Source of the DNA: Spartobacteria bacterium
GTDB lineage: Bacteria > Verrucomicrobiota > Verrucomicrobiia > Chthoniobacterales > UBA10450
Direction: 5' to 3'
Length of the DNA stretch: 5,667 nt
Assembly (NCBI GenBank): GCA_021324035.1
Contig: JAJPJU010000351.1
Span: 1-5,667, forward strand
The position numbers and the translations under genes are program-made. Under the pieces are notes generated by a model. That model saw only the letters and a list, made by a program, of their open reading frames with translations. It searched no databases and had not been told where the DNA came from. Positions 1 through 5,405 of this stretch are shown here, one piece after another (within the stretch, counting starts at the first letter, position 1; each line of letters begins with the position of its first letter).

Positions 1-1
1 C

Positions 2-688
2 CTGATTATTTGGACGATTGCCGATTGGACAACCGGGTGGTGGAAGCGGCGACAACTGTTCACCGCCATCGGAGCCGTCGCACTAACTATCCTGGCACTC
101 ATCGCACGCACGCAAGCAAGTTATTGGCGAGATAGCGAGTTGCTTTGGTCTCATGCGATTGCGGTAACAGAAGATAATGCGTTCGCGCAAGCCAGTCTTG
201 CTGACTTGCTCCTGAGACGCGGCCGATTGGATGAAGCGATCGTTCATTGCCAGGAAGCGTTGAGAGTCGATCCGCACAATGCCGATGCTCATAACAACCT
301 TGGGCTCGCGCTCCTCCAGAAGGGCCGGGAGAGCGAAGCGGGCGCTGAGTTCAGAAAAAGCCTTGAGATTGATTCCCACCAAATGAACGCCGCAACCAAT
401 CTTGCCTGGATCCTGGCCACTTCGCCCGATCCGGCGACGCGCGATGGCGCCAAAGCCGTGGAATTGGCGGAAGACGTGGTTCAGCACGCCGGCCATCCCA
501 ACGCGATCGTTTTGCGGACTCTGTCCGCCGCTTACGCCGAGGTTGGCAGGTTCTCGGACGCGATTAACGCCGCCCAGGTAGCGACAGAAATCGCCGTTGC
601 TCAAGGCAACAACGGCCTGGCAGAAGATTTACAACGCTGCATCAACAGTTATCGAATGGGAATGCCGCTTCGAGTTGGCTCGCAGTAG
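2..688 (+). CDS. Membrane-anchored TPR protein, C-terminal part (5' end outside window)
   Basis: The frame is open from base 2 to a TAG stop at 686-688, giving the last 228 residues of a longer protein. Residues about 19-36 (LFTAIGAVALTILALIA) form a hydrophobic, probably membrane-spanning helix, followed by a QASYWRDSELLW segment. Tetratricopeptide repeats follow at about 59-92 and 93-126 (A..NLG.AL...G...EA patterns), then a degenerate repeat carrying NLAWILATSPDPATRDG at about 133-149, and a last helical pair with LSAAYAEVGRFSDAI at about 174-188. This arrangement is known from large bacterial proteins with a polytopic, mannosyltransferase-like (GT-C) N-terminal half and a TPR tail. That N-terminal half is not visible, so a glycosyltransferase activity is inference. 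A TTG at 140 is not a credible start because the helix and linker upstream continue in frame. The gene converges on the glycosyltransferase at 693-1436 with a 4-base gap. Confidence 0.85.
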   Translation: MIIWTIADWTTGWWKRRQLFTAIGAVALTILALIARTQASYWRDSELLWSHAIAVTEDNAFAQASLADLLLRRGRLDEAIVHCQEALRVDPHNADAHNNLGLALLQKGRESEAGAEFRKSLEIDSHQMNAATNLAWILATSPDPATRDGAKAVELAEDVVQHAGHPNAIVLRTLSAAYAEVGRFSDAINAAQVATEIAVAQGNNGLAEDLQRCINSYRMGMPLRVGSQ

Positions 689-692
689 CGCG

Positions 693-1436
693 TTATTTCG
701 ATTTCGTGAGGCGTCTGGTAATCAGCAATTTCAACGTGTCGAAGATTGTTGGCAGAACCCGCATTTTGGTGCGGCCCGGTTTCAGATCGTAACGCAGAAC
801 CAACGGAACTTCGGCGAACACGGCATCCCGTTCGCGCAAACGTAAAAGAATGTCGATCATGCACGAAAATCCGCGTTCGGAGATGAATTCAGGGCCGTAC
901 TGTTCGATCAAGCTCTTCGTGATCTCGGCGCGGTAAGCTCGATAACCGCAGGTGTAATCGCGGACGCCTCGAATCGGAAAGAAAACGCGAAACAATAATG
1001 ACGCTGCCCGGCTGAGTAAGCGACGCACGAAGGAAACTCCGCGGACCTGGCTTCCTTCTCGATAACGGCTCGCAATGACAACATCATTTCCTTCGCGGAT
1101 GGAACGGATCATTCTCAACGCCAAACCGGCAGGGTGCGTGTTGTCCGCGTCCATGGTAACGATGATATCTTTCGGCCCGGACCTGCTGACCGCTTCCATC
1201 AACCCGCGCCGCATCGTTTCTGCCAAGCCCTTATTGCTCTCGTTGTGAAGGACCGAAATCGGATGACGTGCGGCGTACGAGTCCGCAACTTTGCCGGTCA
1301 GATCGCTGCTTCCGTCATTGACCACGATGATCGAGTAATCCTTCTGCTCCTCGGAAAGGTTCTCGATGAGTGCATCGAGCAGATGAGGCAGCGCTTGCTC
1401 CTCATTATACGCCGGCAGAACGACCAGGACTTTCAC
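693..1436 (-). CDS. Family 2 glycosyltransferase, polyprenyl-phosphate sugar synthase-like
   Basis: This is a 247-residue GT-A fold glycosyltransferase when started at GTG 1436. The N-terminus MKVLVVLPAYNEEQALP is the classic first strand of GT2 enzymes. NDGSSD at 40-45 is part of the nucleotide-sugar site. MDADNTH at 95-101 holds the DxD metal-binding motif (D96, D98). IASRYREGS at 121-129 and RDYTCGYRAYR at 159-169 match the pattern of dolichol/polyprenyl-phosphate mannose or glucose synthases. There is no membrane helix at the C-terminus, so it is the short DPM1-like form, probably cytoplasmic and membrane-associated. It likely moves a sugar from a nucleotide donor to a polyprenyl phosphate; sugar and acceptor cannot be read from the sequence. 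The open frame extends to 1628, but that extension runs through the opposite-strand methyltransferase and precedes the natural family start, so GTG 1436 is preferred. No clear ribosome binding site is seen. The TAA stop lies 4 bases from the TPR gene's stop. Confidence 0.88.
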   Translation of the reverse strand: MKVLVVLPAYNEEQALPHLLDALIENLSEEQKDYSIIVVNDGSSDLTGKVADSYAARHPISVLHNESNKGLAETMRRGLMEAVSRSGPKDIIVTMDADNTHPAGLALRMIRSIREGNDVVIASRYREGSQVRGVSFVRRLLSRAASLLFRVFFPIRGVRDYTCGYRAYRAEITKSLIEQYGPEFISERGFSCMIDILLRLRERDAVFAEVPLVLRYDLKPGRTKMRVLPTIFDTLKLLITRRLTKSK

Positions 1437-1529
1437 GGCACGTAGGATAATGGAACAACGGATGATTTCGTAGTGGATTTCGAGCGCACGATACTTGCCC
1501 GCGCACGTGTGGATTGCTACAGCTGAGCG
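1437..1529. promoter_or_regulatory. Divergent intergenic region, probable promoters for both flanking genes
   Basis: These 93 bases separate the divergently oriented glycosyltransferase (-) and methyltransferase (+), so promoters for both should lie here or just inside the genes. A GATAAT hexamer on the + strand near 1446 resembles a -10 box but has no convincing -35 partner at normal spacing. I see no strong operator palindrome. The assignment rests on gene orientation. Confidence 0.4.
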
Positions 1530-2228
1530 ATGGGTTCTGAACAAATGTCTGGGGCCGATTATTACGCCGATAATTATCGCGATTACCAGCGCCAGAATTC
1601 CGACCGGAAACTCCGCTTTTACATGCACTTGCTGGATGCGCGGCTCGAACCCGGCAGCAGGATTTTCGAGCTCGGATCAGGGCTTGGTCTTTTTCTGGAA
1701 AAGGCAGCTGTTCGATACAACTGCAGCGCGTGTGAACTCAATCCCTACGGGGCAGAAATTTCCCGCAGGCGTGTCCCGAATGTGATTGTGCATGAAGGCT
1801 CGTATGATTGCATCCCGATCGAGCCCGGGCTTGGAGCGGTTGTCGCCTGGGATGTGCTCGAACACATTTCAGACCTCGATCGCGCGCTTGAAACGATCCA
1901 TTCGCGATTGGAGCCGGGTGGTTTCCTGTTCGCGGCCGTGCCTGTCTATGACACTCCTCTCGGGCCGATCACTCGATTGCTCGATCACGATCCGACTCAC
2001 GTCTGGAAACTTTCGCGGCGCGATTGGCTTGATCGCCTGCGCGTGCACAAGTTTGAAGTCGTTGATTGGGGTGGAATTATTCGTCGGCTCGTCGGCGGGC
2101 GCTGGTATCTTCATCTCACCCGCCCGCAATTCTTCCTCCGTCACTGCTGCAGCGCGATCTATCTGGTGGCAAAAAAACCTGAAAACTTACGTGCGAGCTC
2201 GCGAAAGCAAACAGGTAGCGGCGACTGA
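1530..2228 (+). CDS. Class I SAM-dependent methyltransferase
   Basis: This 232-residue protein has the Rossmann-like methyltransferase order. FELGSGLG at 46-53 is motif I, binding S-adenosylmethionine. CELNPYG at 68-74 has the acidic residue (E69) ending strand 2. WDVLEHI at 107-113 is the strand 4 motif, and LEPGGFLFAAVP at 127-138 is motif III. DPTHVWKLSRRDW at 154-166 resembles the substrate-side segment of Methyltransf_11/23 type enzymes. The target is unknown; beside a GT2 enzyme and a TPR membrane protein, a glycan or lipid precursor is a reasonable guess but only inference. The start could be ATG 1530 or ATG 1545 (MSGADYYADNY, which looks like the family's natural beginning); neither has a strong ribosome binding site. 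The conserved fold ends near AIYLVAKKP (209-216). The last ten residues (SSRKQTGSGD) and the TGA stop come from the repeat at 2197-2313, so the native C-terminus was probably altered. Confidence 0.88.
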   Translation: MGSEQMSGADYYADNYRDYQRQNSDRKLRFYMHLLDARLEPGSRIFELGSGLGLFLEKAAVRYNCSACELNPYGAEISRRRVPNVIVHEGSYDCIPIEPGLGAVVAWDVLEHISDLDRALETIHSRLEPGGFLFAAVPVYDTPLGPITRLLDHDPTHVWKLSRRDWLDRLRVHKFEVVDWGGIIRRLVGGRWYLHLTRPQFFLRHCCSAIYLVAKKPENLRASSRKQTGSGD

Positions 2229-2313
2229 CCCCAGGCGCCATGGCGGCTCGCGAAAGCAAAGAGGTTGGCGACTGACCTCAGTCGCCATGGCGGCTGGGTC
2301 AGCCGCCGCTACC
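2197..2313. repeat. Palindromic repeat element with tandem duplication
   Basis: Two near-identical units lie head to tail: 2197-2245 (49 bases) and 2246-2292 (47 bases). Both begin GCTCGCGAAAGCAAA and end CGCCATGGCG. The composite also has long outer arms: GGTAGCGGCGACTGACCC at 2214-2231 pairs with GGGTCAGCCGCCGCTACC at 2296-2313 with one mismatch in 18. Unit 2 contains a perfect 9-base hairpin, GGCGACTGA (2267-2275) with TCAGTCGCC (2278-2286); unit 1 has a poorer version. The simplest history is a single palindrome whose middle was duplicated. It fills most of the gap between the convergent methyltransferase and dehydrogenase genes and overlaps the former's 3' end. It resembles a REP/MITE-like dispersed repeat. 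No T-tract follows it, so a terminator role is not shown, although the structure could shield both transcripts' 3' ends. Confidence 0.8.
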
Positions 2314-2364
2314 ATTCATGCCCTACCCGTTCATGCCCAGCGCGATCACTTCGAACATTCGCAA

Positions 2365-3729
2365 TTACGCGATCCAAATAGTCTTGGCGTTCATGAATTC
2401 GCGAATGCCGGCAGCGCCGAGCTCGCGACCGAAACCGGATCGTTTCACACCACCAAACGGCAAACGCGGATCGGACGCGACCATGGAATTGATGAACACC
2501 ATTCCGCTCTGAAGCTCTGAGGCGAAAAGTTCCTGTTCGTTTTTTTCATTCGTCCACGCGCTCGCGCCCAGGCCAAATGTGGTGTCATTCGCCAGTTCGA
2601 TCGCTTCCTCGGCATTGCGCACGCGCAAAACCGTGGCGACAGGGCCAAAGACTTCTTCCCGAAACGCTGGCGCTTCGCGCGGGACGTCGACCAACACCGT
2701 CGGCTCATAAAAGAATCCGGGGCCGGCGATTCGATTGCCACCGGTCAAACATTTGGCACCCATCGCGATCGATTTCTGCACCTGCTCGTGCACGCCGTTT
2801 CGAATGTTATCGTTCGCGAGCGGACCGATCTCGATCGCCTCGTCGAAGGGATCGCCAACTTTCAGCGACCGCATCTGATCGACAAATTGGTCCACGAATT
2901 TGTCGTAAATCTTGTCGGCAATGAAGAATCGCTTCGCGGCAATGCACGATTGGCCGGTGTTTTGCATCCGGGCTTTGACCGCCGTCTTCACCGCCAATCC
3001 GAAATCTGCGCTTGGCATCACGATGAACGGATCGCTGCCACCCAGCTCGAGCACGCTCTTTTTGATTTCGCGGGCAGCCAGACTGCTCACTGCGCTCCCG
3101 GCCTTTTCGCTGCCGGTGAGCGTGACTGCCTTGATGCGCGGATCGACGATTAATTTTTCCGCCTGGTCGGCTTCAATCAAGAGCGTCTGAAAGATTCCGT
3201 CCTCGAAACCAGCGCGACAAAACAACTGCTCAATCGCGAGGGCGCATTGCGGAACGTTCGCCGCGTGTTTTAGAATGCCGACATTCCCGGCCATCAGTGC
3301 CGGCGCCGCGAAACGGAATACCTGCCAGAACGGAAAATTCCACGGCATGATCGCGAGCACTGCTCCCATCGGCTCGTAATGGAGATAACTGCGGCCCGCG
3401 CTCGTCTGCGCCGGTTCGTCTTCGAGAAAACGCTCGGCGTTCTCTGCGTAATAGCTGCAACCCAGCGCGCATTTTTCAATTTCGGCGACGCTATCGCGAA
3501 AAAGTTTGCCCATTTCGAGAGTGATGATGCGGGCGAGCTCCTTCTTTTCCTGATCGAGCAATGACGCGGCGGCCATCATCAGCTCAGTGCGCCGCGGAAA
3601 TGATTCGCGCCGATGTTTCTCAAATGCACTGACAGCGCGTTGCAATGCCTTTTCGATATCGACGTCGCTGTGAGCCTTGAATTCCTTCAGCTTTTCGCCG
3701 GTTGCCGGATTAATCGACGCGATCGCCAT
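2365..3729 (-). CDS. Succinate-semialdehyde dehydrogenase-type aldehyde dehydrogenase
   Basis: This complete 454-residue ALDH superfamily enzyme probably oxidises succinate semialdehyde to succinate with NAD(P)+, as in GABA breakdown or the bypass that closes a TCA cycle lacking 2-oxoglutarate dehydrogenase. MPWNFPFWQVFRFAAPAL at 128-145 includes the oxyanion Asn (N131). KHAANVP at 154-160 is the cofactor-binding strand. LTGSEKAG at 204-211 is the Rossmann glycine region. ELGGSDPF at 228-235 holds the general base E228, and NTGQSC at 257-262 the nucleophile C262. EEVFGPV at 358-364 and LPFGGVKRSGFGRELG at 423-438 close the fold. Length and numbering match the short cyanobacterial SSADH and mycobacterial GabD1 type, not the longer E. 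coli GabD. Position 157 is Ala where the Synechocystis enzyme has a Ser linked to NADP preference. ATG 3729 starts the normal N-terminus; no Shine-Dalgarno is seen and a hairpin lies just upstream. Another small-aldehyde substrate is possible. Confidence 0.92.
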   Translation of the reverse strand: MAIASINPATGEKLKEFKAHSDVDIEKALQRAVSAFEKHRRESFPRRTELMMAAASLLDQEKKELARIITLEMGKLFRDSVAEIEKCALGCSYYAENAERFLEDEPAQTSAGRSYLHYEPMGAVLAIMPWNFPFWQVFRFAAPALMAGNVGILKHAANVPQCALAIEQLFCRAGFEDGIFQTLLIEADQAEKLIVDPRIKAVTLTGSEKAGSAVSSLAAREIKKSVLELGGSDPFIVMPSADFGLAVKTAVKARMQNTGQSCIAAKRFFIADKIYDKFVDQFVDQMRSLKVGDPFDEAIEIGPLANDNIRNGVHEQVQKSIAMGAKCLTGGNRIAGPGFFYEPTVLVDVPREAPAFREEVFGPVATVLRVRNAEEAIELANDTTFGLGASAWTNEKNEQELFASELQSGMVFINSMVASDPRLPFGGVKRSGFGRELGAAGIREFMNAKTIWIA

Positions 3730-3737
3730 TTCGAACT

Positions 3738-3761
3738 GTAGCGGTGGTCTGTGACCGTCGC
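3738..3761. repeat. Short hairpin with GTAGCG end, just upstream of the aldehyde dehydrogenase start
   Basis: GCGGTGGTC (3741-3749) and GACCGTCGC (3753-3761) form a 9-base stem with two wobble pairs on one strand and a TGT loop. GTAGCG at 3738-3743 is the same hexamer that begins the outer arm of the repeat at 2214. The hairpin ends about 9-12 bases before the dehydrogenase ATG, in its probable 5' untranslated region. It could be a repeat relic or affect ribosome access; either role is inference. Confidence 0.5.
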
Positions 3762-3780
3762 ATATCTTTATGAAACTTCA

Positions 3781-3877
3781 TTAACACCTGGCTTTAGCCA
3801 GGTGCCGTGTTCATGAAAAGCTGTTAAAACAGCTCGGCGTTTGGATTGTCGCTACACCGGGCTGAAGCCCGGTGTTA
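3781..3877. repeat. Composite palindromic element with three hairpins
   Basis: A 97-base block bounded by TTAACACC on the left and GGTGTTA on the right, an inverted-end arrangement. The left hairpin is CACCTGGCT (3785-3793) with AGCCAGGTG (3796-3804). The central one is AGCTGTT (3819-3825) with AACAGCT (3828-3834). The right one is ACACCGGGCT (3854-3863) with AGCCCGGTGT (3866-3875). The two outer hairpins are near-copies of each other (CACCnGGCT core), which resembles a REPIN or MITE made of two inverted REP-like units. It starts 7 bases beyond the transporter gene's stop and lies upstream of the dehydrogenase on the same strand. It holds no reading frame. Confidence 0.75.
3815..3834 (-). terminator. 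Possible weak intrinsic terminator for the transporter genes
   Basis: Read on the minus strand, the central hairpin AGCTGTT-TT-AACAGCT is followed by a short T run (TTTTCA). This is the only hairpin-plus-T arrangement downstream of the permease gene. The stem is AT-rich and the T run short, so termination would be inefficient. It may simply be part of the repeat element. Confidence 0.25.
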
Positions 3878-3884
3878 CCGCAGA

Positions 3885-5405
3885 TTACAAACGCAATCCT
3901 TTCGGAATCAGAACGAAGTCGAGCAAATCGAAGAACCACTGCACCAGCAATGCCAGAATCGCCGCTGGAACCGCGCCCTGTAAAATCGTCGCGTGATCGT
4001 TCAAGTCGAGTCCGCTCAAAATCGGCTCGCCCAAACCGCCTGCACCGATCAACGCCGCGAGCGTCGCAGTGCCGATATTGATAACGGCGCTTGTTTTGAT
4101 GCCGGCGAGAATGGAACGCGACGCCATCGGCAAATAGATCTGCCAGAGTTGTGCGCGCGCGCTTAATCCGAGCGCGATTGCCGACTCGCGCAAAGTGCGA
4201 GGGATGTCCTGTAGCCCGGTAGCGGTGTTGCGGACAATTGGCAGCAGACCGTAAAGAAAGAGAGCGGCAATGGCAGTTCGCACGCTGATTCCAAAAAAGG
4301 GCAACGGCACCAGCAGCGCGAGCAATGCCAGCGCCGGGATTGTTTGCACGACGCTGGCGAAACCCAGAATGACATGGTTAATCGCGCCGCCACGACTTGC
4401 CCAAATTCCGAGCGGCACGCCGAAAAGTATCGAAAGCAGCAAGGAAAACCCGGCCAGCTCGAGATGTCGCACCGTCCAGCGTTCAAGCTTGTGCCAAAAA
4501 CCTTCGCGAAAGTATGGACGCGAAACTTGACCGATAAAACCGGTCGAGTTTTTCGACCCGGAACTTGAAACAAAGAAGAGATTCGCCGCCTGCGCGTAAT
4601 CTTTTGTGCGATCGGCTTCGGCATTGAGACGAATCATTGTCGCTTCATCGATCTTGCCTTCGAGTCCGCGCAACGCACCGATCGCTTTCTCGTTCATTGA
4701 AAGCCGATACAGGAATACCGCGTCGTAACGGGGAAAGAATCTTTGATCGTCTTCGAGAACGGTCAGTTCGTACTCCGCGATTTTGGCATCGGTCGAGTAG
4801 GCATCTTTCACGTCAATCTGGCCGCTCCTGAGCGCGTCATAGCCAAGTGAATGCTCGATTCCAGTGACGTTTTGCGGACTTAATCGATATGCCTGGGCCA
4901 ATGGCGACCAGCCGTCCTGGCGATCGAGAAACTCATGAGTGAGCCCAAACTTCAGTTCAGGATGCTTTTGCAAATCACTGATCGAGCGAATTCCGAGCGC
5001 TTTCGCGCGAGTTCGCAACATGACCAGCGCATAGGTGTTGTTGAATCCAAGCGGCTCGGTGATGCCGATTCCCATCTTGCCAAGTTCGGTGGCGACAAAA
5101 TCGACGTGCGTGGGATCGCTCCGTTTCAAAATCTCCTGGACGATTGTGCCGGTGTATTCGGGATAAGCGTCGATCTGCCCGCCGCGGAGCGCTTGCCAAA
5201 GAATGATCGTGCCACCCATTCCCTGGCGATGTTCGGCGGAAATTCCCGCGTCGGTCAGAGTTCTCTTGGCGACCTCGCCGAGCACGTAGGATTCGGTGAA
5301 TTTCTTCGAACCGATCTTCACGGCATCGTCGGCAAAACCGGAATGAATCAGGAAACCAGGACACCAGCAACCGATTAAGACGCCGCGGATGAGGAAGCGT
5401 TTCAT
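3885..5405 (-). CDS. ABC importer fusion: substrate-binding domain followed by permease (quaternary-amine type)
   Basis: This 506-residue fusion starts with a signal peptide (KRFLIRG, a hydrophobic stretch, probable cleavage after GFA at residue 25). Residues about 28-275 are an OpuAC/OsmoX-like binding domain: SKKFTESYVLGE at 33-44, GMGGTIILWQAL at 62-73, DAYPEYTGT at 79-87 and DAYSTDA at 201-207. The tyrosines are candidates for an aromatic cage around a trimethylammonium group. A Ser-rich linker at about 276-310 leads to a ProW/OpuBB-like permease with about five hydrophobic segments (314-337, 342-368, 374-397, 428-458, 471-500). The EAA-type cytoplasmic loop is at 407-426 (ESAIALG...IYLP), where the ATPase docks. 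A periplasmic binding domain before the first helix is topologically consistent. Likely substrates are glycine betaine, choline, carnitine or ergothioneine; sequence alone does not decide. ATG 5405 overlaps the upstream ATPase stop by ATGA, so translation is probably coupled; no Shine-Dalgarno is visible. Confidence 0.92.
   Translation of the reverse strand: MKRFLIRGVLIGCWCPGFLIHSGFADDAVKIGSKKFTESYVLGEVAKRTLTDAGISAEHRQGMGGTIILWQALRGGQIDAYPEYTGTIVQEILKRSDPTHVDFVATELGKMGIGITEPLGFNNTYALVMLRTRAKALGIRSISDLQKHPELKFGLTHEFLDRQDGWSPLAQAYRLSPQNVTGIEHSLGYDALRSGQIDVKDAYSTDAKIAEYELTVLEDDQRFFPRYDAVFLYRLSMNEKAIGALRGLEGKIDEATMIRLNAEADRTKDYAQAANLFFVSSSGSKNSTGFIGQVSRPYFREGFWHKLERWTVRHLELAGFSLLLSILFGVPLGIWASRGGAINHVILGFASVVQTIPALALLALLVPLPFFGISVRTAIAALFLYGLLPIVRNTATGLQDIPRTLRESAIALGLSARAQLWQIYLPMASRSILAGIKTSAVINIGTATLAALIGAGGLGEPILSGLDLNDHATILQGAVPAAILALLVQWFFDLLDFVLIPKGLRL
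5402..5405 (-). promoter_or_regulatory. ATGA stop/start overlap (translational coupling)
   Basis: The permease-fusion ATG (5405-5403) overlaps the ATPase TGA (5404-5402) in an ATGA tetranucleotide on the minus strand. With no ribosome binding site upstream of the ATG, re-initiation by ribosomes finishing the ATPase is the likely route. This would keep the two importer subunits in step. Confidence 0.7.

Noticed and set aside
140..142. TTG as start of a complete small TPR protein
   Set aside because: The frame stays open to the window edge and the residues upstream form a membrane helix plus a linker typical of the larger protein.
83..604. Minus-strand open frame of 173 codons
   Set aside because: It lies fully antisense to the TPR gene, whose repeats and motifs are clear; no domain is recognised.
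1437..1628. N-terminal extension of the glycosyltransferase frame with a hydrophobic stretch
   Set aside because: It is antisense to the methyltransferase 5' end, and GT2 proteins naturally start at the VLVVLPAYNEE strand, which has a GTG in the right place at 1436.
2315..2338. Direct repeat TTCATGCCC, 15 bases apart
   Set aside because: Nine bases twice in a short intergenic stretch is too little to call an operator or iteron.
1786..2520. Plus-strand open frame of 244 codons
   Set aside because: It is a shifted-frame shadow of the methyltransferase, the repeat and the antisense of the dehydrogenase end; its composition (Ser/Arg-rich) matches no recognisable domain.
3785..3875. CRISPR-like short repeats
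   Set aside because: There are only two similar palindromic units with a third unrelated hairpin between them, no regular direct-repeat and spacer pattern, and no cas gene in the window.
4163..4624. Minus-strand open frame of 153 codons
   Set aside because: It is an out-of-frame shadow within the permease fusion, which carries all recognisable motifs.
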